Positions 38,401 to 51,986 are shown, numbered from the stretch's first letter. The stretch is 64,000 bases of DNA from Sinohyriopsis cumingii (GCA_028554795.2 CM068824.1:159546289-159610288), one strand, 5' to 3'. Notes: a model not told the origin generated them from the letters alone. Made by a program: numbers and translations.

Positions 38401-38807
38401 TATCAGATTACAGGAATTCAAAACAACAAATTTAAGATTTAGACATAAACTAATGACTTGTCTGCAATGAATCCCACCCACTTTGACCTTAATTTTTGAC
38501 CTTTTGCACCTCTCGACTCATGAGATATCTTGATCGAAGCAAGAAATGTAATACATTGCTACACCAGTCGTTGATCGTCTGGGCAAACTAGATATCAACA
38601 GGATTTAACACGTTAAACAACCGAGTTTGCTCTGCAATTTTTTTCCCTTTAGGATTACTATGTAGAGATTTGCATATCCCTGGGTAAGCTTGTACTGTGA
38701 CCTTGACCATTGACCTTCCTTCCATCATTGTGAAATTTTTACATAAAAGAGAATAAATACGCACGAGTGGTGTATCCTTAGTGGGCAGTAAGGTTCCAAA
38801 ATCGTCA

Positions 38808-39285
38808 TTGTAGTGGTCGATAAAGATAACATTGTAATGGTCCATAAAGATAACATTGTAATGGTCCACAAATATAATATTGTAATGGTCCACAAAGATA
38901 ACATTGTAGTGGTCCATAAAGATAACATTTTAATGGTCCATAAAGATAACATTGTAGAGGTCCATAAAAATAGTAATGTAGTGGTCCACAAAGATAACAT
39001 TTTAGTGGTCCATAAAGATAACATTGTAGTGGTCCATAAATATAACATTGTAATGGTCCATAAAGATAACAATGTAATGGTCCATAAAGATAACATTGTA
39101 ATGGTCCATAAAGATAACAATGTAATAGTCCCTAAAGATAGCATTGTAATGGTCCATAAAGATAACAATGTAATGGTCCATAAAGATAGCATTGTAATGG
39201 TCCATAAAGATAGCATTGTAATGGTCCATAAAGATAACAATGTAATGGTCCATAAAGATAACATTGTAATGGTCCATAAAGATAA
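38808..39285. repeat. 24-bp minisatellite, about 20 copies
   Basis: Unit AAAGATAACATTGTAATGGT plus CCAT. Because the period is divisible by 3, frames stay open on both strands for up to 217 codons. These ORFs are artefacts of the repeat. Confidence 0.92.
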
Positions 39286-40273
39286 TATAATTTTAATATA
39301 CACTGATATGTGGTCAAAAATCACAAGTAAGTGTATCAGCAAGAAATTATCGCATTTGAAATGATTCCACGAAATCATCCAGGCTATGGGGTGGGGTGCA
39401 ATCTTTTAAGTCGACTGCACATTAGACTCATGCAGCTGAAATTGTATCCTCTTTGAATTAAGTATGGTACCAAATATTAACAATAGCATCTCTGTTAATC
39501 TGTTTTCCTGTAGAAAAAGCCATCAAGTTTCAACATCAGTAAAACAATTTTATATCATGCTATAAAGTTCAGTGCAAAAATACAACGTTAACATCCAAAT
39601 TTCCTCCTTGTTTAGAAATATTTGCTATCAATTATGGTATTCAATGGATTTTCAGATACAATTTTTTTCCCATCCGATATACTGAAGACCAGAGGAACCA
39701 TGTGTGTCTCTATGGTCCAATTACTGTTTCATGATCACGTCAGTCTAGTCGACCTACAGTGAGTTCGATCACACTCTAGTCGACCCATAGTCTATACAGT
39801 TAGGTGATTAACTTCACTCGCTGAAGTTTAACTAAAACTTGACCCTCGATTTTCGTGTTCTAGATAAAATATGAATACTTAGAAATAGTTCCGTATGAAT
39901 GTTTATGCTTCAAAATAGTCATAATTAAGGGATGTAAATCGTGATAATATTAATGTGTCCCTTTGGGCATGAAATTTTGGCATTTATTTGGATAAATTAC
40001 TAAATTTACATAGTTGAAAATGAAGAATAAATATATTTTTGACTGAACATCAGATATTAAGATTGTTAAAACTGTCGTTATCTGTACAAAGTTCGACTAA
40101 AGGTTCATGATCTAATCACTCAGTGAATGTCTCTCTAAAGACATTTGCTCCCCGGCAATGTATGATGTCAACAGAATCTGAGAAGATACTGCAAAAACGT
40201 CTCATTGTGTAAAAACCAAAATTCATCATGACGAAAACAAAGATAGAGCTCCATAGCACTGATGGTTACTTGC

Positions 40274-40522
40274 CTTTGACATGGACATAAAACGAGCACT
40301 GCTCGCGGTTTTTTGCCAGGTCTTCGGCTATATAGGTCACTTTGGTAGTGCCGATCGGAAACTTGGCCGGTGGCACCACTGCCGGTGTGGTAGTTACTAC
40401 TGGAACGTAGCCGGAATTATCTACCACCAATGGTACTTCCCACTTGACTTCCGCTGTGTCCGAGTCTACGTCTGCCACAACGTTGATGTCATATGGACAC
40501 ATGATGAACGGAGAAGCCGTAT
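40274..40522 (-). CDS. SVEP1: SVEP1-like exon, first HYR domain
   Basis: 249 bp, phase 1-1. It encodes SPFIMCPYDINVVADVD, VKWEVPLVVDNSG, then FPIGTTKVTYIAEDLAKN and CSFYVHVK, the HYR pattern. The acceptor follows CATCTCTTCATAG. The donor is GCAAGT, the usual form of the rare GC-AG class, rather than GT. The next exon is 25.3 kb away at 14969, with the Polinton in between. Confidence 0.87.
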
Positions 40523-41071
40523 CTATGAAGAGATGAATGGAATGCATATTGTACTATTAATCTTTAATTTCATACGTCACAAATCAACTTACGAAAAATA
40601 TTTTTATTTACTAGAACAAACTGGTGAAGATCTTTACATGCAACAGTGGCAGACCTTGGATGCTCTGGTATAATAAACAGAATGTAAGAAATCAACAAAT
40701 TTCATTCATGAATAGAATTGTAAAAACTGTTCTCGCAGAAGACGTATAGTGAACTTTATCACCTTCCTTTGCCTCAGGCTGATGAATACAAGACCAACAA
40801 AAATTCATCAAACGTTTTTAAACTACACGTCACTATTCAAGATCACTGTTTCGAGACTCAGATTCAAATCGGAGTGGTTCAAACTGCTCTTCTCAAATCT
40901 GCATTATATCTCTGAATGAGGTGTTTTCTATCCGACATTTTAACAATCGTCAATGCTTTTCGTATATTTTTAAATACAAATTTACTTTCCCCCACCATAC
41001 TTAAAAATCTATTATTTGGCTCCATATTTTCGTAAACATCAAGCAAGCAGACTACGTATAAATTTACTTAC

Positions 41072-41275
41072 CGACGCACTGACTGACCTCGGTGGTCATT
41101 GAGGGGGTCCACATTCCATTCGGCAGGCATTGCCTGCTGTGTGGACCAATCAGAGTGTAGCCTGAGCGACACGTGATCGAGCAAGTGGTTCCATATGACA
41201 CCTCATCGTTTTCTGTGCACACAGCGGGATGTATACTTCCATCTCGAATGGCAGGCAAAGATTTGCACGTAATCA
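41072..41275 (-). CDS. SVEP1: SVEP1-like exon, CCP/sushi domain 3
   Basis: 204 bp, phase 1-1. One CCP module: TCKSLPAIRDGSIHPAVC, CSITCRSGYTLIG, RQCLPNGMW and a final QCV. The donor is GTAAGT and the acceptor follows GATGTTTCAG. All four core cysteines are present, plus an early extra one as in related modules. Confidence 0.9.
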
Positions 41276-43529
41276 CTGAAACATCATGAAGAAGAAGATA
41301 AAAACCAATCATGTCATTTTCTGGAAAATTCCAAAAATTCTATACCAAAAGATAAGACTACCTTATTGCAAAAGTCTCTGGAGATTTTTCTTTCTTTGTT
41401 TAGCCCGTTTCTTACAGATTTATTTTCGCTTTATTTTGTTAGCTATAAGATTTGATAATAAATGTTTCCCAGGGGAAACAGGTTTGAAACTATCCGCAAG
41501 AACATTCATTACGTTATACCATATTCATCATTCAATATATCCCTACATAAGCAACAAAACATCACCGACCAAACACCACAGCTATACAAGCCAGTAATAA
41601 CAGGTCCCAAAACGTTAAGATGCCTACTAGGAAAGAGACAGAAGGTCAATAAATCAAAGCTGACTTATTCAAATAGCTAAATTCATCCGTGAGGAAATTT
41701 TCAATAGTAATGTTTACTTTATGTGTTACCGTCACTTTATTGCACGATAAGCAACTAATCCTGTAATGGCAATTTGTCAGTGATGTGCAAGACAATATGT
41801 CTTCCTGTACTCCGTCCACTTTTTGAACAATCTCCGTAGTTTTCATATTTCTTTTAGCATTTTTTCCGCTTATTCAAATTCATATATTTAAAAAGCTACT
41901 AAGTCGTCAATCCATTCTGAATGAGGCAAACGTAGCTTAAATGGCATTCCCCCCCCCCCCCGTAAAGTCTCTACTATAATTTGATTTTATGCAATAATTT
42001 TTAAATTGATTCTGTAAGACATTATTGATTGAAAGAAAATTGCTACTCAATGATGTCAGTGTATAGTGCAACATCCGAGAATGACTTGGAAAGTTTAGCA
42101 GATCTAGCATTGACCATTGACAAAGATTTCATATGTCTTGTTTTGTTTTCTTTGGGGGCTTGTCTTTTTCGGGGAGTGTTTTTGCTTTTTTTAAAAAAAT
42201 TTAATATCTTTTGTTTTGTTGTATTTTGGGGGTTTATTCGGGGGTGGGGTGTCGATGTTATCCAACTATATGTCACTTAAATTATTACCGGTTAACGTTT
42301 TGTATTTTGCACATAAAACGAGCAAACGAGGACAGTTATGTTCAACTCTCTTTTGTATTCTTCAAATTCTGGAGAAATGAGTTTGTTGCTATTTTTACTT
42401 CGATAAATCAAATTCTTTTCCAGTTGTGCTTTGTCATTTTTACCATTGATAATTCTTCACTATTGTAACAAACATACAAAGTTTCATGAAGAAAAAAAGG
42501 ATTTTGAGCCAGGCAGTGAAATTCCTATTTGGAAATATAATGTGGTATATGCAAAAGTTCGAAAATAAGTTTATTATATTTAATTGGCAGATCGTTTCGG
42601 TCAAGCCGAATTACCTGTTTGTTCCTTCTAAAGTTATTGTCCGGAAAATGCCTCACTAAAACTTTCTGAGGAAAAACAATGCGAGCTGATTAGAAATAAC
42701 TTAAAAACATAGATAAACATTCTGCTATGAAAAACCTGTTGGTAATATGGTTCAAATCTTTAAGGAAGGAAACATCACTATAGTGTTAGCTGGCTGTACT
42801 CTACATGAATTTTTTTGAATTAGTTTGGCAAAACAAGATGAAAGAAATACAACTGATAAGCCCTGTTGACGACATAATCTAAGGATTCGTCAGTACCAAC
42901 TGCTTTACAAAGACAACCATCTGTGTAAGTTCCTTAGAAGACTGAAATACACATGATTAACATGAATGTACCGTTCTATCAACGGATAATAACACCTAAG
43001 ACTATAACTGGCAAATATCACGAATGTATTCAAAGTGGCATGCTTCCATCTGCAACTTTAAGATTATTCATAGCACATAGGAAATATAAATAAAGGAATA
43101 TGTAAATGTTGTAGAAGTTGTGCACTTTATAAAATAAGCTATGAAAATTGATGTTCAAAGGTATGACCAAACATGAAGAGCTTAAAAAAGATTTCAAAGA
43201 AACAAACATTAGAAACAGTTGAATCCAAACAAATGTGTGCAAGTAGCTGGACTTTCAATATAATTGGAAATACATTTTAGACAAAATATTTAACAAAATA
43301 AATTCAAATGTTAACGAATAATCACCATTAGATTAAATATTGAAAAGATCATTCAAAGAGAAAGATTAATAATTGCTAACATAATTTCATCAGCAACAAT
43401 GACAATATTAACAATTGCTCAAGCCATAGGAAATGTGGATAAAGGGGATTTTTCTACCCATACTACACCCCAACCTTCAACTCAACAACACCACCTTATT
43501 CACAACCTCCTCATACACATCTTCCGTGT

Positions 43530-44425
43530 GATAGCTGTGTCTGATAATGAGGGGACCGTATACTAGTTGTGTCTGATACGTAGGGGCACCCCATGTGATA
43601 AATGTGTAATGTCTCTGATACTGTGGGAGTCGACAGTGTGATGTGTCTGATACTGTGGGGCAGACCGTTTAATAGCTGTGAATGACACTGTTGGGACAGA
43701 CCGTTTGATGACTGTGAATGACACTGTTGTGGAAGACAGTGTAGTGTGTCTGATACTGTGGGGCAGACCGTTTAATACCTGTGAATGGCACTATTGTGGC
43801 AGACAGTGTAGTGTGTCTGCTAATGTGGGGCAGACCGATTGAGAGCTGTGAATGACACTGTCGTGGCAGACAGTAAAGTGTGTCTGATACTGTGGGGCAG
43901 ACCGTTTAATAGCTGTGAATGACATTGTTGTGGCAGACAGTGTAGTGTGTCTGATACTGTGGGGCAGACCGTTTGATAGCTGTGAATGATACTGTTGTGG
44001 CAGACAGTGTAGTGTGTCTGACACTGTGGAGCAGACAGTGTGATAGGCGTGTCTGATAATGTGGTGGGTAGACCACGTTAAAGTTTTGTCTGATACTGTA
44101 TAGGCAGACCATATGATAGCTGCGCCTGATACGGCGGGGGGGGGGGGGGGACAGTATGATATTTGCGTCTGGCATCGTTGGGGGTGGGGCAGACCATGTG
44201 ATAACTCTGTCTTATAATGTGGGGTATACCCTGTGATAGCTGGGTATGATAATGTATGGACTAACTGTGTATGCTACTGTGGGGAATGACCGTCTGATTA
44301 GCTGTTTCTAATGCAGTGGGGACACACCGTATGAGACCATCTAATAGCTGGGTATGTGTGGGTGCAAACCGTGCGATAGTCGTGTCCAATACCGTGGGGA
44401 CATACCGTGTGATAAGACCGTGTGA
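43530..44425. repeat. 60-65-bp degenerate minisatellite
   Basis: The unit contains TGTGTCTGATACTGTGGGGC, AGACCGTTTGATAGCTGTGA and GGCAGACAGTGTAG. The copies in the middle are most alike and the edges most diverged. Short ORFs in it are artefacts. Confidence 0.85.
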
Positions 44426-44754
44426 TAGCTATTGTGATTTTGAACTTGCGCTCCCAAGATGCAAATTATCTAATGTTTTGGAGTAATATCTGATTTCACT
44501 CAGTCTGTTAATCGGATATTATCTTGCAAAAGTAAGTAAAATACAGCCAGTAGATGCCGAGCAAAACAGCTGCATGGTGATTTAATATTCATGTACCATC
44601 AACCAATTCCACGAATTTAATTTTTCCTTATATAGTCTTTATTTCGAAACTCTAAAAATCCTTGTATGATTTCGAATAGTACCTATGAGAATGTCAAACT
44701 TGTTGCATCATATGCCACATTGTTTTGAATCAATGATATATTGCAAGTCGGAAT

Positions 44755-44925
44755 TAAGTCTATCCGTACCAGGTACAGGAAAATTGAGCCTATCCGTACC
44801 AGGTACAGGAATTAAGTCTATCCGTACCAGGTTCCGGAATTAAGTCTATCCGTACCAGGTACAGGAATTAAGTCTATCCGTACCAGCTACAGGAATTAAG
44901 ACTATCTATACCAGGTACAGGAATT
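44755..44925. repeat. 28-bp tandem repeat, about six copies
   Basis: Unit TCTATCCGTACCAGGTACAG plus GAATTAAG, with few changes between copies. Confidence 0.9.
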
Positions 44926-45779
44926 GCATATTCACTCATTCATTTCCTAATCTGTGTGTAAACATGAAATCTGTCAACAAATTAACTAACTCTGGAATGC
45001 GTTGATTCGTGAAATAGCAGAAGGAAATCCCACGACCAGCTGTTACCATGCACACTACCCAGTTTAGCCGATTCTTCCACATGTCATGTCACTCTGTGCT
45101 TTGCATCTGTTCAGAGAATCATCACCGTCAAATTTTACAGTGTATTATTAAGCACATCTAATGATCTGTTGTCAAGCAACATTAGCAATGTAGGAAAGTT
45201 TTATCTTCTCAGGTATCCAACAATTCGGAGTCAACCGTGCCTTAGACTGAATAGCAGGAGAACGATAAAGCGCTATGCTGAATCTGATGTGCATTATTTA
45301 ATTCCAAAATACTTTGGTAAAATTGTTTAATTGTTTCGTTACATTAAACACTCTACTTACTGTTCTTAGACATTAACATATAATTCTTTTTTGTTTTGTT
45401 TGTTAATTTAATGCTTTCTAATGCTTTTATTTCTTCCATTGTAATACCATTTCAATCGCTCTGTTTGACAAACTCTTTATATCTCTGGCATATGCATATC
45501 GTAATCCCATTAACTTTATCAGATTTTATCTCTTGCATTTTTAACAGTTTAGAACGTATTGCACCTGACTTGCGCACTGTCGTCGCTGACATCACTGTAC
45601 CATTTAACTAGAGGTCAAACGAAAATTCTGAAAAGATCATTCTAAACTCTATACCAAGACATCGCGATTAATTTATTTTTTTTATTAAAATTTTGTTTTT
45701 AAATATTATTTTTTAAATAGTTGTTATGATATATTTAGGACTTAAGAAGACGGGAACCTTTGCTGAGTATTCAGATCCC

Positions 45780-46265
45780 TAGTGACGTATCAAAAGCGCC
45801 CGTCTGTCTATATATATTAATCAGCGAGTATTTGGGTGGGTTATGTATGTTTTACAGGTTGTTATTTTTGAGCTAGACGGACACCCTTGCTGAGTACTCA
45901 GGTACCCTAGGACAAGTCAAGGGTGCCCAATTGCTAGTGGAAATTTATTTTTAAGTGAGGTCGCGTTGTTTATTTTATGTTTTTGGGGTGTTTTATACTT
46001 TTGTCTTTTAGCTTGGATGTGTCTAGGAATTTAAGTATGTTTTGGTAGGTCAGATTTATGTCGGGGTTGTTATTTTTACGGAAACTGGATAAGTAGTTGG
46101 GGATCCAATTTTATTTTGGGGCTTTTTTTGAAATTCCATTTTAGCTATCTGATATTTTGATTAGCTATTGAATATATGTGGCAGGTCTTCAATGGTTTTG
46201 CATGATAGTAATTGATATTAACAAGCTTGGGTCCTAGATGTTTGCCAAAACTTCCTGCTAATTTT
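45780..46265 (-). mobile_element. Degenerate LINE 3' fragment
   Basis: On the minus strand, sequence around 46215-46265 corresponds to the C-terminal coding part of the LINE at 55.5 kb (GKTK, SFG, LGPK phrases, in shifted frames). Further left, motifs such as TGCTGAGTACTCAG and a shared gene-end region suggest the same family. Strongly decayed and without an open frame. Confidence 0.5.
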
Positions 46266-46687
46266 TGTCTTTCCGGTTACGATGCGATTGGTAATGTTTT
46301 GGTCCAGGCTGTTCACTTTGGGTGGTTTGATGGACCTATTGGTTTCTTTTATAATGGAGTAGATTATCCTGCCTTTGGTAGTGGAGTTCCAATGCTCCTG
46401 CCATTTCTGGTTAATATAGTTTCTTGTTATGCTTTGGGCTCATGTCTCGTGCATGGAGACATGAATAGACTCATAAAAGAAACTTATTGGATTCAAAAGT
46501 TAGATACCTTGTATCCTAATGGCCTTATGCCAATACACTATATAAAATTATATAATTTTATTTAAAATTGATATATTGTTTATCCTTTATAACAATTTAA
46601 TTATATGTATGACTGTTTGTCTCTAATTTATTATATTATTTTACTAATTCAGGTTTCATTAGAGACTCGTGTATGCTTTAGATCCTG

Positions 46688-46736
<49 letters not shown>

Positions 46737-46950
46737 AAACGTGAGGTTTCATCGACGTATTAAAATCATACATCATAAAAACTGTGTTCAGAGGAACTTA
46801 CATAGTTACAACTTCCTTGAGAGACTTTGGAGAGACGTTTAAATGCCGTCATGATTGCACCAATATTTATGATTTTTTTTTTCATTGCGCCTAGTATTGT
46901 TCATAATATTTTAGAACAGTTCGTGATGTTTTACAATAAATCTGTTTTTC

Positions 46951-47025
<75 letters not shown>

Positions 47026-47116
47026 GGAATCACCTTTACATTTATTTTTCACTTTTATAATTATTAAATAAATAAAATATAAGATATAGGCGGCTTCACA
47101 GTTCCGACGCACTCAC

Positions 47117-47296
47117 CTCTGCAGCGTGTTGTTATCCCTGTCCAATACGCCACAGCTAGGCATGTGCGCTTTCTGGAACCAACCAATTTGTAACCTGTAT
47201 CGCACGTGAACCGGCAAGTCGTGTTGAAGGAAAAATCGTCTGCACTACATATCATGTTGCCGTTCTTGGGGACCATTAACGCAGGACACGTCTTCA
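47117..47296 (-). CDS. SVEP1: SVEP1-like exon, CCP/sushi domain 2
   Basis: 180 bp, phase 1-1. Encodes KTCPALMVPKNGNMIC, CRFTCDTGYKLVG, RTCLAVAYWTG and TRCR, a standard CCP module. The donor is GTGAGT and the acceptor follows TCGATTTCTAG. Confidence 0.92.
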
Positions 47297-48672
47297 CTAG
47301 AAATCGAAAAGACAAGATGAACGATTGTAAAAGGTGATACCAATCTAGGACAAGTTGGAGATATGTAAATGAGCTAACATCGATGCGGCAATGGCATTAT
47401 ACTGTAGCACCAAACTTAGGAATATGAACAAGTAGAAGGAAAATGGGCATGGAATTTCTCAATACTACGTTATTTCGCTTTAAATATCAAACATGAAGTA
47501 ACAATAACTTTAAAAGTACCCTTGGAAACACTGGAACTGTCATAAAGAATTGCAATAGGAACACTTTCAGACTTTTCCATCAAGTTGAAAAAGAAACCCA
47601 AACTTAAAAGCTCAGATGTTTATCAAAACCAACCACTTCCATTTCGACATTATGTGATTGCAGACTACATGCAATATTTATTTACTTTCTAAATTGAAGA
47701 GCTTCACAAAGGAAAAACTACGAACCACCGAAATTGAAAATTTGACATCGAAAGGACTCCAAAGAGCACAGGCGAATTTACATTTTGCAGAAACACATGT
47801 TAAGAACACATTTAAGACGAATTTTATTTAGTTCACATTACATGAAAAACATATTAGACTCGTCTTAGCAAGACTTCACGACAAAAGAAAGTAAAATGCC
47901 AATTGTTTGGAATTATTTTGTTAGACTCTTGTCCACTAATAAGAAATGTCTGGATAACAAAATGTATGATTTTGCAATAAATTACAGTGCTGATATACAT
48001 TCTAGGTATATTTTTCTCGTAGAAATATACGAGATGGTCCGAATGATACGGCACAATAAGGCGGCTGAAAGAGACACAGACACAGCCAAAACATTTGGAT
48101 CTTTTCTGTCAAACATGTGTGGTGCACTCCGCCTGAGACAAAGCACCAAACCACCAAATTTTTATGTATTCCTCACCAACTCACCAAAGTTATATGTATT
48201 CCTACTGCTACATCAGAGGTTATTTCTTGACTTGACGGCAAAGCCCGAGTGATGTTCTGATTGGAAGAACTGTTAGCATATTCATTGAAGTGTACGGAAC
48301 TTAAAAACTACCCTGTAATCAGTGAGGAAACTAACTTTTGCAATGATATATTAACAAAATGCACTGCTTTATATGGTTGATTCTTCATAAAAGATCGCAA
48401 ACAGATATGAAGTAAGCGGGGGAAAAATGAATAGCTGACGCTTTTCGAAGTTCTCTGGAGCCGAAAACAGAAACCAATTGTAATGAAGAATGTTTCAAAA
48501 TAGATAGAATTTCTATTTTTAGTAGCTTACTCCAACAACTTTTATTCCTAAGTGATTAATCTCTTTACCACCTAAATGATGGACCCAGAACCTATTACCA
48601 ATCATCCAAGAAAGTCCCTGAAAAAGTTACATATGTCTGTTTAAACACGTCGAAATATAAGTATCCACTTAC

Positions 48673-48852
48673 TGACACATTCTGTTTCAGATCCGGTCCA
48701 TGTACCCTCCTCCTGACAGATTCTTAGACTACTCCCACGAAGCCCGTAGCCCGATTTGCACCGCAAGCCGCACGCCGCATTAAACACGTTGTTACAGTGG
48801 CCGTTCACAAAGTAACCCATACTGGGCGCTGGCAAATGCGGACAGGTAAGCA
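48673..48852 (-). CDS. SVEP1: SVEP1-like exon, CCP/sushi domain 1
   Basis: 180 bp, phase 1-1. Encodes LTCPHLPAPSMGYFVNGHC, FNAACGLRCKSGYGLRG, RICQEEGTWTG and TECV. The FNAACG phrase is characteristic of the first CCP in SVEP1. The donor is GTAAGT and the acceptor follows TATGTTGTCAG. Confidence 0.92.
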
Positions 48853-49173
48853 CTGACAACATAAAGTAAGTCGCAAATATTACTTACCTAACTATATCTA
48901 TCTTATTTTCTAATATCTCATGACGTTATATCTGGTCAACCGTAATAATTACACCATCTGAATGTATTTTCAACGTCATTTTTATTCCCTGTTCAGTAGT
49001 TTCAGTGAATAATATAATGTGTGATACATTTAATCTTAAAATTTTTGCTCAATCCAAATTAAATTTATCAAAGTTGCTGAATAATTTAAACATTATGTTT
49101 GCCAAGGTTCGTTAAAATATATCAATTTAAACCCATTTGATAAATTTGATTGAAATGAGTATCGAGGCCTTAC

Positions 49174-49335
49174 CCTTGCATCCGGTGCCATTATAGTTTC
49201 TGTAACCCTTCTTACACACACACTGATCAGGGGATGTAGCCCCTGGGTCGGTTGAATGATTCTCGTCTGGACAGTGTTTGCAGGTGTTGACATCCCCAAC
49301 TTTATTGTCCTCTTTGTACGTACCCTCTGGACAGG
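49174..49335 (-). CDS. SVEP1: SVEP1-like exon, ephrin-receptor-like cysteine-rich module
   Basis: 162 bp, phase 1-1. Encodes CPEGTYKEDNKVGDVNTC, KHCPDENHSTDPGATSPDQC and VCKKGYRNYNGTGCK, the GCC2/GCC3 (ephrin-receptor-like) module. The donor is GTAAGG and the acceptor follows CTTTGTCAG. Confidence 0.93.
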
Positions 49336-49781
49336 CTGACAAAGGCAAGAGCAGGATGAGATAAAAAGCAAGTGTCCATCTAGGTTTAATTGTTTTGGTT
49401 AATCATTTCGGTGCAATAGAAATACTGTTTTTTTATATACATTTGATCTTTTAGAATGGAATTGTGAAAGAAGTCTCTTCATGTATGTAACTCCCTTATC
49501 AAGATCTTTTTTGGGGGGAAACTAAACTTTCTATTTTCAAAACTACGCCGACGTTTCCGTTTTTGTTTATTCTATACAGCGCTATTTTATCTATTTGCGC
49601 CGCAGATGATAACTCGAAATGAACGCATATCTGTTAAGAAAACTGGAAAACAAATAGTTGCCAAGGCCTACCTAAAATCTATCATATTACGAAAAGTCAA
49701 TCGCTACATTTTTTCGTATGGTCTTCTTGGATAAAATATTTATTGAATCATTTTCAATAAAAGAAAAAGAAAATTACTAAC

Positions 49782-49955
49782 GTTGACATCCGCCTTTTAA
49801 TCCATTTCCATAGTGACCAGGTGGACAGACACACTCATATTTTCCCGTGTGGATCCCGCATAGGCAAGAGGCATTCGGGTCACAGCATTTGCCACCCACA
49901 CACAACCGGTCACACTTCTCCATAGCCTGTGGTATATAACTGCCGCTGTTCAGAT
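49782..49955 (-). CDS. SVEP1: SVEP1-like exon, EGF-like module
   Basis: 174 bp, phase 1-1. Encodes DLNSGSYIPQAMEKCDRLC, GGKCCDPNASCLCGIHTG and YECVCPPGHYGNGLKGGC. The residues just after the vWA domain and this cysteine-rich EGF-like segment are in the order expected for SVEP1. The donor is GTTAGT and the acceptor follows TTTTGTAG. Confidence 0.92.
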
Positions 49956-51986
49956 CTACAAAAGTATCCAGAACACTAAACTAAATCTGTATGCTTTTGT
50001 TTTTAAATCATGGCATGTAATGTGCTTTCCTAATTGTTACTTTACATTTGTTGGCATCGTGACCATCATTACAAAATGTCTTGCGAAATTTCTTTCTTTT
50101 ATCCGTATTAGGATTGGTTTTTTTTGGGAGGATGGGTTAAGGTAGGTGCATATGAGGGCAACAAACAAAAACTGTACCTGGAAAAGGAGGCTTTTAAAAC
50201 ATAAATATCTAAAGAACAGCCGACAATTTCCGATCGCTTGGTCCATCCTTTCACGATGCATATTGGACATCATCTACTGTTCATTCATGAACGAAATGAT
50301 AAAGAGATAACTTTATATTATTTCCACAGGTCGCAGTGAGGATGATGGCAATTATATGGAAAGAAGAAGAAGAACTTATAAACTCATGCACAGCTCTGTT
50401 GTTGGGTAGTTTTATTTTCAAAGCCGGACAAATTTCTCAACTCAGCACTTTCCCATTCAGCAAAAGAGGCTGAAAGGAATCCGATGGTTCTACATCCTCA
50501 GGAGTTTAGCCAGGCTGTCTGTTCTGTTTATAGCTTATCTGCATGGTACATCATTCTTTCACTATAATCAACATTTTCGTATAAAATCAACACAAAACAA
50601 ACAAAAAAAACCCAAATAAACAAGGAAGAAGACAAAGAAGAACAAATATAATGGGCAAATGATGATATCAAACTTTAAAAGACCTTGTTGATAATTATAA
50701 ATAAACGAGGAAAAGGGTGTTAAAAGACGTAGAAAGAATAGAGAGCTGAAACCTAAGACGAACAGAGTAGTGGAAACACGAGTCTTCAGAAGGGACTGAC
50801 GCTCTACTGGGTGAAACGAATCTCCAGAAATTCAATATTAGACCATTTCTTCTTTTCAAATGCTGATTGTTGAAACCATCTTCAATAATCTGCAGCAATA
50901 ACAAGGCGATAATATTAGCTGCTGTGATGGACGTCAATTTGGCACTATTTTCATTTAGACCAACAAAGCATCAAAACAAGTCTTTTTGAGGAAACCACAT
51001 GTTGATATTACTTTACTTATTGGATGAGTAATGATATAAAGAAATTCTAGGTGGATGCCATGGCGGCCATATTCGATATCAGACTGTTACCATCTCTGTT
51101 TAAAATTAATTAAACATCGTAAGAAGTCTTTTGATGAAAGCATTATATTTATTTGACCAGCCATCTAGGAAACGTAGTAATAACACGCTTTTTTCAGGTG
51201 TCGGTTCTGCAAGACATATTAAAGTTGGATCGGTACCATTTTCATTTAAGACCAACTAGATATTGCAATAGTTCTTTAGTAAAAGCCCCGTGCTTATTTG
51301 ACCCCATTCATTCAGAAGAAATAGTGATAACAAGATTTTCAAGATGGCCACTGTGGCAAGAAAACTGAATGTCTAAATCGTGCATTAATACCAACTAGAC
51401 ATCATAACAAGTTGCTTAGTAAAAAACCCATGTTAATACTACCCTCCATTCAGGAAGAGAACTGATAACAATGCTTACAAAATGGCCGCTGTGGCCGCCA
51501 TATTGGATATCAGATAGAGACCATTGTCATTTATGACCAACTAGAAATTTTAAGAAGTTTTCTAGCGAAAACGAACGTCATTACGAGTTTCCACTCAGGT
51601 GGAATATCGATAACAAGATATTCAAGTCATCATAAGAAGTCATTAACGGAAACCCTCATGTTCATATGACCATCCATTCAGAAGAAGACGCGATAACAAG
51701 ATTTTGTTATAGCCATTGGATGTCTGAACGACACCATTTTCTTTGAGGATCAACCAAACAATGGAGTGTGTGTGTGTGTCTGTGTGTGTGTGTGCGCGCG
51801 CGCTCGCACGCAAAGTGTAATGGCGATCCTCCAAAAGAGTTCAGGAGGAGGAGTGATAACATGCTGACCGACGGACGACGGACGAAAGACCATCTATCCC
51901 ATAAGCTGTTCTGACCCCAGCAGAGTTTAAAACAATAGAAATACATGTCCTTGGCCGAAACGAGGGCCGATATTATGACAAATTAC
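49956..51986. other. Intron with diverged tandem repeats
   Basis: From about 50940 to 51850 there are about six strongly diverged units of 110-165 bp with ACCAACTAGA, GAAGT(C/T)(T/A)TT, CCATTCATTCAGAAGAA and GATAACAAGAT phrases. A TG/CG-rich microsatellite is at 51769-51805. Nothing coding was found. Confidence 0.55.

Larger units (their letters stand above)
32160..40273. other. Long intron, part right of the Polinton
   Basis: Non-coding host intron. Seen: a 52-bp minisatellite (33375-33830), a TG run (35433-35468), a 21-22-bp repeat (37060-37145), a 48-bp duplication (37579-37674) and a 24-bp minisatellite (38808-39285). A short frame at 33991-34212 reads like a protein end (TNDLFNIGVKDLGTNFKSNF) but I recognise no family and see no splice sites. 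No other exon was found. Confidence 0.6.
41276..47116. other. Intron with minisatellites and retroelement fragments
   Basis: It holds a poly-C run (41950-41961), a 60-65-bp minisatellite (43530-44425), a 28-bp repeat (44755-44925), a degenerate LINE fragment (45780-46265) and two TA microsatellites (46689-46735, 46953-47022). A frame at 46440-46560 with RLIKETYWIQKLDTLYPNGL resembles the end of GIY-YIG-bearing retroelement proteins; this is weak. No exon was found. Confidence 0.55.

Noticed and set aside
38808..39285. CRISPR-like array
   Set aside because: The units are contiguous with no unique spacers, and the DNA is animal nuclear sequence. The same holds for 6955-7905 and 57000-58010.
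38725..39378. 217-codon ORF on the minus strand with LSLWTITM repeats, and its plus-strand partner
   Set aside because: Both are translations of a 24-bp minisatellite whose period keeps frames open.
46212..46565. 117-codon ORF as a host gene
   Set aside because: Its start overlaps a decayed LINE fragment and only a short end segment resembles a retroelement protein; there is no splice context.
47896..48252. 118-codon ORF in the intron between CCP1 and CCP2
   Set aside because: Low-complexity C-terminal half, no domain, and it opposes a well-supported host gene.
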